A stretch of DNA of 64,000 bases from positions 4,030,001 to 4,094,000 of the forward strand of contig NZ_JAFBBO010000001.1 in NCBI RefSeq assembly GCF_016907235.1, written 5' to 3'. Both the position numbers and the translations under genes were made by a program. The stretch is from Oerskovia jenensis (lineage in GTDB: Bacteria; Actinomycetota; Actinomycetes; Actinomycetales; Cellulomonadaceae). Positions 23,322 to 31,441 of the stretch are shown piece after piece; the stretch's first letter is position 1; every line of letters starts with the position of its first letter. The notes under the pieces were generated by a model, which saw nothing but the letters and a program-made list of their open reading frames with translations, ran no database searches and had not been told where the DNA came from.

Positions 23322-24479
23322 GTGACCAGCGACGAGACCTCCTTCCAGACCTCCGACCAGACCGCGCCGCCCGTGTCGTCGGCACCGGCGATCCGGCTCG
23401 ACCTCGACGGCGACCTCCTCGCGCTCTTCCGCGCGGTGTGCGACGCGCCGTCGGTGAGCGGGGACGAGAAGGCCCTGGCCGACGCGATCGAGGCCGCGCT
23501 GCGCCCGCTCGCGCACCTCGACGTCGTGCGCGACGGCAACGCGATCGTCGCGCGCACGCACCTCGGGCGACCGCGCCGCGTCGTGATCGCCGGGCACATC
23601 GACACCGTGCCGCTCACCGACCCGCCGAACCTGCCCACCCGCGTGGTCGGCGAGGGCGCGCAGGCCGAGGTCTGGGGGCGTGGGACGGTCGACATGAAGG
23701 GCGGCCTCACGGTCCAGCTCGCGCTCGCGGCCTCGCTCACCGCCCCCACCCAGGACGTCACGTGGGTCTTCTACGACCTCGAGGAGGTCGCGTCCGACCT
23801 CAACGGGCTGGGTCGCCTCGCGCGCAACCACCCCGAGCTCCTGCAGGGCGACTTCGCGATCCTCGGCGAGGCCACGGCCGCGGGCATCGAGGGCGGCTGC
23901 AACGGCACGCTGCGGGTCGAGGTCCGCGTCCCCGGGGTCGCGGCGCACTCGGCACGGGCGTGGATGGGCTCCAACGCGATCCACTCGGCGTCGGTCGTGC
24001 TCGACCGCCTCGCGGCCTACGAGCCCGCGTCGATCGAGGTCGAGGGTCTCGTCTACCGCGAGGGCATGAACGCGGTCGGCATCCGCGGCGGCATCGCGGG
24101 CAACGTCATCCCGGACGAGTGCGTGGTCACGGTCAACTACCGCTTCGCGCCCTCGCGCTCGCTGCCCGACGCCGAGGCGCACGTCCGCGACCTCTTCTCC
24201 GGTTTCGAGGTGGTCGTCACCGATGCCGCCCCTGGTGCGCGCCCCGGGCTCGACGACCCGCTCGCGGCCGACTTCGCGGCCACCGTGCTCGAGATCACGG
24301 GGGGCGCCCCTGCGCCCAAGTACGGCTGGACCGACGTCGCGCGCTTCGCCGAGATGGGGATCCCGGCGGTGAACTTCGGCCCCGGCGACCCCGTGCTCGC
24401 GCACAAGGACGACGAGCGCTGCCCGGTCGGGCACCTCGCGCTGTGCCACGACGCGCTGCACGCGTGGCTCACCCGCTGA
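23322..24479 (+). CDS. dapE: Succinyl-diaminopimelate desuccinylase
   Basis: This M20 metallopeptidase of 385 aa releases succinate from N-succinyl-L,L-DAP. The metal-site motifs are AGHIDTVP (about residues 89-96), GRGTVDMKGG and the catalytic YDLEEVASD. SARAWMGSNAIHSAS lies in the dimerisation domain, and FGPGDPVLAHKDDERC near the end carries the last metal His. The order dapE, LOG, folP2 matches M. tuberculosis Rv1202-Rv1207 (from memory). The GTG start directly follows the TAGGGT-N6 module described for the divergent promoter, so a leaderless transcript is expected. Confidence 0.94.
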   Translation: MTSDETSFQTSDQTAPPVSSAPAIRLDLDGDLLALFRAVCDAPSVSGDEKALADAIEAALRPLAHLDVVRDGNAIVARTHLGRPRRVVIAGHIDTVPLTDPPNLPTRVVGEGAQAEVWGRGTVDMKGGLTVQLALAASLTAPTQDVTWVFYDLEEVASDLNGLGRLARNHPELLQGDFAILGEATAAGIEGGCNGTLRVEVRVPGVAAHSARAWMGSNAIHSASVVLDRLAAYEPASIEVEGLVYREGMNAVGIRGGIAGNVIPDECVVTVNYRFAPSRSLPDAEAHVRDLFSGFEVVVTDAAPGARPGLDDPLAADFAATVLEITGGAPAPKYGWTDVARFAEMGIPAVNFGPGDPVLAHKDDERCPVGHLALCHDALHAWLTR

Positions 24480-24508
24480 TCGTCCCCGCCACGGGTCCGC
24501 GGAACGCT

Positions 24509-24514
24509 TAGGCT
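24509..24514 (+). promoter_or_regulatory. -10 box of the LOG-family gene
   Basis: TAGGCT lies seven bases before the ATG, with no ribosome binding site between. This is compatible with leaderless or near-leaderless transcription. Confidence 0.5.
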
Positions 24515-24521
24515 CGAGAGC

Positions 24522-25340
24522 ATGAGCGACGACGGAGTTCCCCAGGCAGGCACCGGCTACCGCAAGGGGCCGGTGCTGCTGCGGGGCGAGCAGATCCCCC
24601 AGCAGACGACCGACCAGCGCCTCCTGGACACCGCCGGCAGCGCGGACTGGGTGCACAGCGACCCGTGGCGGGTCATGAGGATCCAGAGCGAGTTCGTCGA
24701 GGGCTTCGGAGCCCTCGCCGAGGTCGGCCCGGCGGTGTCGGTCTTCGGGTCCGCGCGCACGAGCCCGGATCATCCGGACTACGCGCTGGCCGAGGAGGTC
24801 GGTCGCCTCCTGGCCGAGCGCGACCTCGCGGTCATCACGGGTGGCGGCCCCGGGATCATGGAGGCCGCGAACAAGGGTGCCAACGAGGCGGGCGGTCTGT
24901 CGATCGGTCTCGGGATCGAGCTCCCGTTCGAGCAGGGTATGAACAAGTACGTCAACCTCGGCGTGAACTTCCGGTACTTCTTCGCCCGCAAGACCATGTT
25001 CGTCAAGTACGCGCAGGGCTTCGTCGTCCTGCCGGGCGGGTTCGGCACGTTCGACGAGCTCTTCGAGGCGTTGACCCTGGTCCAGACGCACAAGGTCACC
25101 GAGTTCCCCATCGCGCTCGTGGACACCGAGTACTGGCAGGGCCTGCTGGACTGGGCCCGCACGACGGTCGCCGGCCGCGGCATGATCAGCGCGCACGACC
25201 TCGACCTGCTGTACCTGTGCGACGACCCGGCAGAGGCCGTCCAGTACGTGTGCGAGCGCGGCGAGCAGCTGCGCGCCGAGGAGCTCGAGTCGGTGGCCGA
25301 CACGGCAACCGCACAGCAGCGGGCCTCCGGCGACCGGTGA
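24522..25340 (+). CDS. LOG-family (TIGR00730) Rossmann protein, probable nucleotide 5'-monophosphate phosphoribohydrolase
   Basis: This 272-aa protein has the two LOG motifs: VITGGGPGIMEAANKGANEA (about residues 104-123) and PGGFGTFDELFE (about 172-183). LOG enzymes cleave the ribose-5-phosphate from cytokinin-type or ordinary nucleoside monophosphates. An N-terminal extension of some 60 residues (including YRKGPVLLRGEQIPQQTTDQ) is typical of the actinobacterial group next to dapE. The product could be cytokinin-like adenines, as reported for Rv1205, or simply salvage. The downstream folP2-type gene starts inside its stop codon. Confidence 0.88.
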   Translation: MSDDGVPQAGTGYRKGPVLLRGEQIPQQTTDQRLLDTAGSADWVHSDPWRVMRIQSEFVEGFGALAEVGPAVSVFGSARTSPDHPDYALAEEVGRLLAERDLAVITGGGPGIMEAANKGANEAGGLSIGLGIELPFEQGMNKYVNLGVNFRYFFARKTMFVKYAQGFVVLPGGFGTFDELFEALTLVQTHKVTEFPIALVDTEYWQGLLDWARTTVAGRGMISAHDLDLLYLCDDPAEAVQYVCERGEQLRAEELESVADTATAQQRASGDR

Positions 25341-26359
25341 CCCGGCACTCCGGTCCGGAGGTGGGGACCGCCCGGACGCACGACCGCTCCTTCGCCGGCC
25401 CGGAGTCGCCGGTCCCGCCGCAGAGCGCGCCGCTGGTCCTGCGAGGGCGTGAGGTCGGCGTCGACGAGTCGGCTCCCGGGCGTCCGGAGCGCCCCGTGGT
25501 CATGGCGATCGTCAACCGCACGACCGACTCGTTCTACGCCCCTGCCCGCCAGCCCGACGACGGAGCGGCCCTCGAGGCCGTCGCGCGGGCGTGGTCCGCG
25601 GGTGCCGCGATCGTCGACGTCGGGGGAGTGCGTGCGGGGACGGGGCCCGAGGTCACCCCGGTCGAGGAGATCCGGCGCGTCGTGCCCTTCGTGGCGCGGG
25701 TGCGAGCGGAGTTCCCGGACCTGCTCGTGAGCGTCGACACGTGGCGGTCCGAGGTCGCCCGGGAGGCCGCGCTGGCCGGGGCCGACCTGATCAACGACAC
25801 GTGGGCCGGGCACGACCCGGCCCTGGTCGAGGTCGCGGGCGAGCTCGGCGTGGGCGTCGTGTGCTCGCACACGGGCGGAGCCGTACCGCGGACCGACCCG
25901 TTCCGCGTCGCCTACCAGCCCGCGGAGCAGGACGGGGCGCCCCGTCCGCACGACCCGCGTGACGCCGTCGTGCAGGACGTCGTGACGACGCTCGCCGCCG
26001 CGGCCGCGCGCGCGGTCGCGTGCGGCGTGCCCGCGGCCTCGATCCTCGTCGACCCGACCCACGACTTCGGGAAGAACACCTGGCACTCGCTCCATCTGGT
26101 GCGCAGGACGCAGGCGCTCGCAGGACTCGGCTTCCCGCTGCTCATGGCGCTCTCACGCAAGGACTTCGTGGGCGAGACGCTCGACCTGCCCGCCGACGAA
26201 CGCCTCGAGGGGACGCTCGCGGCGACCGCTGTCGCCGCGTGGCTCGGTGCCCGCGTCTTCCGGGCCCACGACGTCGCGGCGACCCGACGGGTCCTGGACA
26301 TGGTCGCGGCGATCCGCGGAGACGTGCCGCCGACGCGCGCGCTGCGCGGTCTGGCATGA
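25337..26359 (+). CDS. Dihydropteroate synthase-like protein, FolP2 type
   Basis: This is a TIM-barrel protein of 340 aa from a GTG overlapping the LOG stop (GTGA); later GTGs would trim the poorly conserved first 40 residues. Pterin-binding signatures are modified: the usual N-x-TPDSF motif reads NRTTDSFYAP. The second signature, VDVGGVRAGTGPEVTPVEE, keeps the DHPS layout. SVDTWRSEVAREA, LINDTWAG and LMALSRKDFVGETL are also seen. The motif pattern and the neighbourhood match mycobacterial FolP2, which lacks sulfonamide-sensitive DHPS activity. Assigning folate synthesis here would be unsafe. The mannosyltransferase gene overlaps its stop. Confidence 0.85.
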   Translation: MTRHSGPEVGTARTHDRSFAGPESPVPPQSAPLVLRGREVGVDESAPGRPERPVVMAIVNRTTDSFYAPARQPDDGAALEAVARAWSAGAAIVDVGGVRAGTGPEVTPVEEIRRVVPFVARVRAEFPDLLVSVDTWRSEVAREAALAGADLINDTWAGHDPALVEVAGELGVGVVCSHTGGAVPRTDPFRVAYQPAEQDGAPRPHDPRDAVVQDVVTTLAAAAARAVACGVPAASILVDPTHDFGKNTWHSLHLVRRTQALAGLGFPLLMALSRKDFVGETLDLPADERLEGTLAATAVAAWLGARVFRAHDVAATRRVLDMVAAIRGDVPPTRALRGLA

Positions 26360-27864
26360 GCCCTCGGGAGGGGGCCGACGCTGCTGCGCCCGACGGCGCC
26401 CCTGCCGCGGCGGCCGGGACGACCGGGGCGGCCGGGGCGACCGGGGCGGCCGGGGCGACCGGGGCGGCCGGGGCGGCCGGGGCGACCGGGACGGCCGCGG
26501 CTTCCGGGTCGACCGGGACGACCAGGACGGTGAGCCGGACCCCGCACCGCCGCGTGGCGATCGCACCTCGACGCTGGCCGTGGTGGGTCCAGGTCCTGGC
26601 CGTCTACGCGGCGGCGCGGCTCGTGACGGCCCTGATCCTCCTGGTCGTCTCGCGCTGGCAGGAGGCCAACCTCTGGACGGACGCGGCGCCGTCGTACACC
26701 GCGTGGACGGGGCGGATGTGGGACGCCTCGTGGTACCAGCAGATCGCCGAGAACGGGTATCCCGCGGAGCTGCCCGTGGGGCCCGACGGGACGGTGCGGC
26801 AGAACGTCTGGGCCTTCTACCCCCTCTTCCCGTTCCTGGTGCGCGCGGTCCAGCAGGTCACCGGGCTGGGCTGGGACCTCGTCGCGCCCACGATCGCGCT
26901 GCTCTGCGGGGCGGGCGCCGTGCTCGTGATCCACCGGCTCGTCGAGCGGGCAGGCCACCGGGCCGTCGCGCGACGGCCCGGCCTGCCGCTCGCGACGGTC
27001 GCGCTCGTGAGCGTCTTCCCGTCCTCGGTCGTGCTCCAGGTCGCCTACACCGAGGCGCTCGCGCTCCTGCTGATCGCCTCGGCCCTGTACCTGCTCTGGG
27101 CGAGACGCTACGAGTGGGCCGGGCTCGTGATCCTGCTGCTCGGGTTCACGCGCGCGGTCGCTCTGCCGCTCGCGCTGGTCGTGGCGTGGCACGCGGTCGT
27201 GCGCCTCCAGGAGTGGCGGCGCACGCGCCGAGCCGGCGCTCCCGCGACGAGCGGCGGCCCGCCGGGCGACCACGTGCCGGGAGCGCTCGGGGCGGGTCCG
27301 GCGGTGGGCGCTGCGCCGGCCGACGTGGCGGACCCCGCCCCGACCCACGGGCCCGTCCCGTGGTGGGACGTCGCGCGGATCGGCGCCCTCCTGGTCGTCG
27401 CCGTGCTCAGCGGTCTGCTCTGGCAGGTCGTGTGCGGGCTCGTCACGGGCCGCTCGGACGCGTACTTCCTGACCCAGGCGGCCTGGCGAGGGACCGGACC
27501 CGTGGTGCCCTTCCTGCCGTGGTTGGACATCTCTCGGGCACTCTTCAGTGGTGCCGGGCCGTGGGTCCTGGCGGTCGTCCTGGCGGGGGTCGCGGCTCTC
27601 GGGCTGAGCCCCGTGGCGCGGCGCCTGGGCCCCGAGCTCCAGGCCTGGCCGCTCGCGTACCTGGGATACCTGGTCGCCGTGATCGAGCCCTGGACGAGCA
27701 TCGTCAGGTTCTTGCTGCTGGCTTTTCCCCTGGCTGCGGTCACGATCGGTTGGACCCGCTCCCGATGGTGGTTCTGGGGGTGCGTCGCGGCCGGCGTGGC
27801 GGGTCAGGCGTGGTGGATCTGGTCGCTGTGGCGTCTCACGCCGCCGAGCGGCTGGCCGCCGTAG
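26356..27864 (+). CDS. PIG-V/ArnT-like polytopic mannosyltransferase with collagen-like N-terminal repeat
   Basis: This 502-aa integral membrane protein has about 10-12 hydrophobic helices. Family marks of GT-C type PIG-V mannosyltransferases are WDASWYQQIAENGYP (about residue 122) with the acidic catalytic residue in the first loop, and AFYPLFPFLVR (about 153). The donor would be polyprenyl-phosphate-mannose and the acceptor a wall or membrane glycan (inference). Residues 21-47 are nine Gly-X-X triplets (GTT/GAA/GAT), a cytoplasmic low-complexity tail. A second Pro/Gly/Ala-rich insert lies at about residues 290-335 between helices. The ATG overlaps the folP2-type stop (ATGA). Confidence 0.8.
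   Translation: MSPREGADAAAPDGAPAAAAGTTGAAGATGAAGATGAAGAAGATGTAAASGSTGTTRTVSRTPHRRVAIAPRRWPWWVQVLAVYAAARLVTALILLVVSRWQEANLWTDAAPSYTAWTGRMWDASWYQQIAENGYPAELPVGPDGTVRQNVWAFYPLFPFLVRAVQQVTGLGWDLVAPTIALLCGAGAVLVIHRLVERAGHRAVARRPGLPLATVALVSVFPSSVVLQVAYTEALALLLIASALYLLWARRYEWAGLVILLLGFTRAVALPLALVVAWHAVVRLQEWRRTRRAGAPATSGGPPGDHVPGALGAGPAVGAAPADVADPAPTHGPVPWWDVARIGALLVVAVLSGLLWQVVCGLVTGRSDAYFLTQAAWRGTGPVVPFLPWLDISRALFSGAGPWVLAVVLAGVAALGLSPVARRLGPELQAWPLAYLGYLVAVIEPWTSIVRFLLLAFPLAAVTIGWTRSRWWFWGCVAAGVAGQAWWIWSLWRLTPPSGWPP
26416..26496 (+). repeat. 9-bp repeat encoding Gly-X-X triplets
   Basis: Nine consecutive in-frame 9-bp units (GGG-GCG-GCC or GGG-GCG-ACC, first GGG-ACG-ACC and last GGG-ACG-GCC) encode collagen-like G-A-A/G-A-T triplets without proline. 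Alternating units suggest expansion by an 18-bp step. Confidence 0.8.
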
Positions 27865-27940
27865 CGCCGATCGGCGCCTCCTAGCGCCCCCGAGGTCACG
27901 ATCTGGGCATTTGCGGCCACGGCGTGTCGTATCGGTGAAC

Positions 27941-27946
27941 TAGAAT
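27941..27946 (+). promoter_or_regulatory. Possible -10 box before the DUF3117 gene
   Basis: TAGAAT lies about 100 bases before the start in a 182-base gap. There is no convincing -35 element at normal spacing. It is the most A+T-rich spot of the region. Confidence 0.3.
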
Positions 27947-28046
27947 GATACCTGGACGTCCTCTGGACGGTCGGCGCGGCGACGCGCCGCCGACCTGCCG
28001 GGACGTCGACCACAGCAGTACTGGACTACGGAATGGAGAGCCCACA

Positions 28047-28214
28047 ATGGCTGCGATGAAGCCGCGTACGGGGGATGGCCCGCTCGAGGTCACCAAGGAA
28101 GGTCGCGGCATCGTCATGCGCGTCCCGCTCGAGGGTGGCGGTCGACTCGTGGTGGAGCTCAACGCGACCGAGGCCAGCGAGCTGGGCGAGGCTCTTCAAG
28201 CCGTCGTGGGCTGA
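28047..28214 (+). CDS. DUF3117 small protein
   Basis: This 55-aa protein is of the actinobacterial DUF3117 family, recognised by MAAMKPRTGDGPLEVTKEGR and the closing LVVELNATEASELGEAL. Function is unknown; the family is near universal in actinobacteria (Rv1211 in M. tuberculosis, from memory). GGAGAG at 28035-28040 lies six bases before the ATG. The pepA gene begins only six bases after its stop, so the two are probably one transcript. Confidence 0.93.
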   Translation: MAAMKPRTGDGPLEVTKEGRGIVMRVPLEGGGRLVVELNATEASELGEALQAVVG

Positions 28215-28220
28215 GACACC

Positions 28221-29849
28221 TTGACCGCGCGCGCAGCCCAGGCAGCACAGCCAGTCCCTGACCTCCCGCCCGTCGGGGGCGTCCCCCGACACCTCCCCGA
28301 GGTGGTCGAGGCACCGGGCACGGTCCTGGACTGCCCGTTCCTCACCGACGACGCGGTGGCCGCGCTCGTGGTCGCCGTCGCTCCTCCGCTCGAGGAGGAG
28401 GACGGTCTCCAGCCGCGGGCGGGCACCGTGGACGCGACCGCACGCTACGGCATCGACCTGGCCGAGCTCGCGGACCGCTCCGGGGGCGCCGCCTTCCGCG
28501 GCGCGGCCGGCCAGGTCGCGACCGTCGACCTCCCACGGGCCCGTTCCGGTTCCACGCACCGCCTCCCGTGGGCGGGGCTGCCGTCGACGATCGTGCTGCT
28601 CGGGATCGGTGGCGGGACGGACCAGGAGCTGCGTCGTGCCGGCGCCGCCCTGGCAGGGGCCACCCGTGGTCTCGAACGGGTCGTGAGCGCGGTCACCGCG
28701 GACGCGACAGCGGCGGGCGTGCAGGCGTTCGTCGAGGGCTATCTCCTCGCCGCCTACCGCGTCCCGCGCTTCGGACGCCCGGCGCCCGCGCGGACGACCG
28801 TGGGCCCGGCCCCGGACGCACCCGCCGAGCAGCTCGTGCTCCTCGGCGAGAGCAGGGAGCCCCAGCTCCGGGCCGCCGAGATCGCGGCCACGGCGACCTG
28901 GCTCGTCCGGGACCTCGCCAACACGCCCTCGAACGTCAAGGACCCCGCGTGGGTCGCCGAGCAGGCCACGGCCCTGGCCGGCGCGGCCGGTCTGGCCGTC
29001 GAGGTGCTCGGTCCCAAGGAGCTCGCGGCACAGGGATTCGGCGCCCTGCTGGCCGTGGGGGCCGCGTCGGCCAGCCCGCCGCGTCTCGTGACCGTCACGT
29101 ACGAGCCCGAGGACGCCGAGCGCCACGTCGTCCTCGTCGGGAAGGGCATCACGTACGACACGGGCGGCCTGTCGATCAAGCCGCGTGAGGCCATGGTGCC
29201 CATGAAGACGGACATGGCCGGCGCCGCGGTGGCGCTGGCCGCGGTGCTCGGAGCCGCGGAGTCGGGCGTGCGGCACAAGGTCACGGCCGTCCTGCCGCTC
29301 GCCGAGAACCACTTCGGTGCGGACTCCTACCGACCGGGCGACGTGCTGCGGACGTACTCGGGCACGTCCGTCGAGATCGCGAACACGGACGCCGAGGGGC
29401 GCCTCGTCCTGGCGGACGCCCTGGGCTACGCGGTCGCGCGGCTCGCGCCGGACCTGCTGATCGACGTCGCGACCCTCACGGGAGCGGCCAGCGTCGGCCT
29501 CGGACGGGGCCACGCGGCGCTGTACGCCACCAGCCCCGAGCTCGTGAGCGGGTTCGAGGCCGCGGCCGCCGTCACGGGCGAGCAGGTCTGGCACATGCCG
29601 CTCGTCGAGGACTACACGAACGCACTGCGCTCGGACGTCGCGGACCTGCGGCACGTCCCGCTCGAGGCCCGCGGTGGTGGATCGATCACCGCAGCCCTGT
29701 TCCTGCGCGAGTTCACGGGCGGCCTGCCGTGGGTCCACCTCGACATCGCGGGCCCGGCACGTGCGACGGCGTCACGGCACGAGGTCACGGAAGGGGCGAC
29801 CGGCTACGGCGCGCGCCTCCTGCTGCGGTTCCTGCGCGACCTCGACTGA
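28221..29849 (+). CDS. pepA: Leucyl aminopeptidase (M17)
   Basis: This cytosolic di-metal aminopeptidase, 542 aa from TTG, releases N-terminal residues during peptide turnover. The M17 core is clear: VGKGITYDTGGLSIKP with a metal-binding Lys/Asp near residues 308-318, KTDMAGAAV, and the signature NTDAEGRLVLADA near 388. The N-terminal domain, about 170 residues, is divergent as usual. TTG at 28221 gives the longest sensible protein but has no good ribosome binding site; GTG at 28302 is an alternative. Translation may rely on coupling to the DUF3117 gene six bases upstream. A symmetrical terminator follows. Confidence 0.92.
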   Translation: MTARAAQAAQPVPDLPPVGGVPRHLPEVVEAPGTVLDCPFLTDDAVAALVVAVAPPLEEEDGLQPRAGTVDATARYGIDLAELADRSGGAAFRGAAGQVATVDLPRARSGSTHRLPWAGLPSTIVLLGIGGGTDQELRRAGAALAGATRGLERVVSAVTADATAAGVQAFVEGYLLAAYRVPRFGRPAPARTTVGPAPDAPAEQLVLLGESREPQLRAAEIAATATWLVRDLANTPSNVKDPAWVAEQATALAGAAGLAVEVLGPKELAAQGFGALLAVGAASASPPRLVTVTYEPEDAERHVVLVGKGITYDTGGLSIKPREAMVPMKTDMAGAAVALAAVLGAAESGVRHKVTAVLPLAENHFGADSYRPGDVLRTYSGTSVEIANTDAEGRLVLADALGYAVARLAPDLLIDVATLTGAASVGLGRGHAALYATSPELVSGFEAAAAVTGEQVWHMPLVEDYTNALRSDVADLRHVPLEARGGGSITAALFLREFTGGLPWVHLDIAGPARATASRHEVTEGATGYGARLLLRFLRDLD

Positions 29850-29862
29850 TACTCGACGCAGA

Positions 29863-29900
29863 AGAGGGCCCCTTCGCCGGGATCGGTGAAGGGGCCCTCT
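29863..29900. terminator. Bidirectional terminator between pepA and the O-methyltransferase
   Basis: There is a perfect 13-bp stem, 29863-29875 paired with 29888-29900, with a 12-base loop. It has A- and T-rich edges on both sides and serves two convergent genes. Confidence 0.85.
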
Positions 29901-29914
29901 CTCGTCGTGCGCGA

Positions 29915-30565
29915 CTACCGCCGCACGCCCAGCAGGAGCCCGTCGCCGCTGGGGATCAGGGCGGGCAGGACGCGCTCGTCGGCACGCAGCGACCGGCCGA
30001 CCTCACGGACGATCGCCGTGACCTCGTCGCGGCGTGCAGGGTCTGCCACGCGGTCGCCCACGAGCGCGCCGTCGACGGCCAGGATGCCGCCGGGTCGCAG
30101 GAGGCGCAGCGCCTGCTCGACGTACTCGGGGTAGCTGTGCCGGTCCGCCCCGACGAGCACGAGGTCGTAGGCGCCGTCGGTGAGCCGGGGCAGCACGTCG
30201 CTCGCCCGACCGGGGATGGTCCGGGTACGCGTCGCACGGATCCCTGCCTCGGAGAAGGCCTCCTTGGCAGCGCGCTGGTGCTCGACGTCGACGTCGATCG
30301 TGGTCAGGACGCCGTCCTCGGGCATTCCCCGGAGCAGCCAGAGCGAGGCGACGCCGGTGCCCGTGCCGATCTCGACGACCGCGCGGGCGGCGAGGGCGGC
30401 AGCGAGCGCCTGGAGGACGGCCCCCACGCCGGGCAGGACGGCGGGGCAACCCAGCTCGGCGGCGCGCTCGCGAGCGCGCAGGAGGACGTCGTCCTCCGGC
30501 ACGAACTCCTCGCAGTAGGTCCAGCTCGACGCCTTGGCGTTCGTCCGGCCGATGTCGGTGGTGAT
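29915..30565 (-). CDS. SAM-dependent O-methyltransferase (family 3, Rv1220c-like)
   Basis: This class I methyltransferase has the SAM motif VVEIGTGTGVASLWLL (about residues 57-72), TTIDVDVEHQ at the acidic ribose-binding position and YDLVLVGADRHSYPEY as motif II. It is the counterpart of Rv1220c, which also lies divergent to sigE. The substrate is unknown. The start is odd: AGGAGG at 30571-30576 sits five bases before an ATC codon at 30565. No ATG, GTG, TTG or CTG occurs in frame until well inside the conserved N-terminus; a GTG further upstream lies before the ribosome binding site. ATC initiation giving 216 aa is the best reading. Confidence 0.85.
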   Translation of the reverse strand: MTTDIGRTNAKASSWTYCEEFVPEDDVLLRARERAAELGCPAVLPGVGAVLQALAAALAARAVVEIGTGTGVASLWLLRGMPEDGVLTTIDVDVEHQRAAKEAFSEAGIRATRTRTIPGRASDVLPRLTDGAYDLVLVGADRHSYPEYVEQALRLLRPGGILAVDGALVGDRVADPARRDEVTAIVREVGRSLRADERVLPALIPSGDGLLLGVRR

Positions 30566-30743
30566 AGAACCCTCCTGGTCTTGGGCACCGCGTCCCTCCG
30601 GTGACCCGGACGGACTGCTGCGGTGCGACGGCACCGCGCGGTGCAGGTGAAGTGATCGTACCGGTCGAAGGGTCCGAAAGCGCTGGCAGGGGAGCATGCG
30701 AGGGGAGGTTTCGTGCACGTCGTGTCGACGTCCGTGCGGGGAC

Positions 30744-30770
30744 GGGAACGGATGCGGGCCGTGCTGCGTT
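30744..30770 (+). promoter_or_regulatory. Candidate SigE-type (ECF) promoter of the sigE operon
   Basis: GGGAAC at 30744-30749 and CGTT at 30767-30770 are separated by 17 bases. This matches the GGAAC-N16/17-CGTT consensus known for SigE-class ECF factors. It ends 11 bases before the sigE ATG and so fits autoregulation with a very short leader. Confidence 0.6.
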
Positions 30771-30781
30771 GAGAGGGGACA

Positions 30782-31441
30782 ATGGACCGTGTGAGCAGTG
30801 ACGTGAGTGCCCAGCCCTGGACGCCCCCCTCGTGGGACCAGATCGTGCGGGAGCACTCCGCGCGCGTGTACAGGCTGGCGTACCGCCTGACCGGGAACCA
30901 GCACGATGCCGAGGACCTGACCCAGGAGACGTTCATCCGGGTGTTCCGCTCGTTGTCGAGCTACACGCCCGGGACCTTCGAGGGCTGGCTCCACCGCATC
31001 ACGACCAACCTCTTCCTGGACCAGGTGCGACGCAAGCAGCGCATCCGCATGGAGGCCATGGGGGACGACTCGGCGCAGTACCCGGCCACGGGCGAGATGA
31101 CCCACCCGGAGCGAGGGTACGAGCACACGAACCTCGACCACGACGTGCAGCGGGCGCTCGACGCCCTGTCCCCGGAGTACCGGGCGGCAGTCGTGCTGTG
31201 CGACATCGAGGGGCTGAGCTACGAGGAGATCGCGGTCACGCTCGGGATCAAGCTGGGCACGGTGCGCTCGCGCATCCACCGTGCCCGCACCCAGCTCCGG
31301 GCCGCGTTGCCGCACCGCGATCCTTCGGAACGCCCTGCCACGGACGGCCGCGCGGACGGCGACGGCTCGGCGCTCTCCCCGGACAGCGCCGTCGACGAGC
31401 TCGCGGCGCTCGCGACGCACACCACGCCGGGGGGACCATGA
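30782..31441 (+). CDS. sigE: ECF sigma factor SigE
   Basis: This 219-aa extracytoplasmic-function sigma factor directs envelope-stress transcription. Region 2 covers about residues 18-88 ([20 protein letters not shown] and [19 protein letters not shown]). Region 4 covers about 115-170, with the helix-turn-helix [21 protein letters not shown] disordered, acidic C-terminal tail follows. ATG at 30782 has GAGAGGGG three bases upstream; GTG at 30791 is an alternative better spaced from it. The anti-sigma gene overlaps its stop (ATGA). The cluster OMT / sigE-rseA-htrA-tatB matches M. tuberculosis Rv1220c-Rv1224 (from memory), supporting the name. Confidence 0.93.
   Translation: MDRVSSDVSAQPWTPPSWDQIVREHSARVYRLAYRLTGNQHDAEDLTQETFIRVFRSLSSYTPGTFEGWLHRITTNLFLDQVRRKQRIRMEAMGDDSAQYPATGEMTHPERGYEHTNLDHDVQRALDALSPEYRAAVVLCDIEGLSYEEIAVTLGIKLGTVRSRIHRARTQLRAALPHRDPSERPATDGRADGDGSALSPDSAVDELAALATHTTPGGP

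Noticed and set aside
24665-25336. The long upstream extension of the FolP2-type reading frame inside the LOG gene
   Set aside because: The LOG motifs prove the other frame is coding there; the four-base GTGA overlap gives a natural FolP2 start.
26401-26530. Short regular repeats that might suggest a CRISPR or minisatellite locus
   Set aside because: The 9-bp units are in frame, coding for Gly-X-X triplets at the start of a membrane protein, with no spacers.
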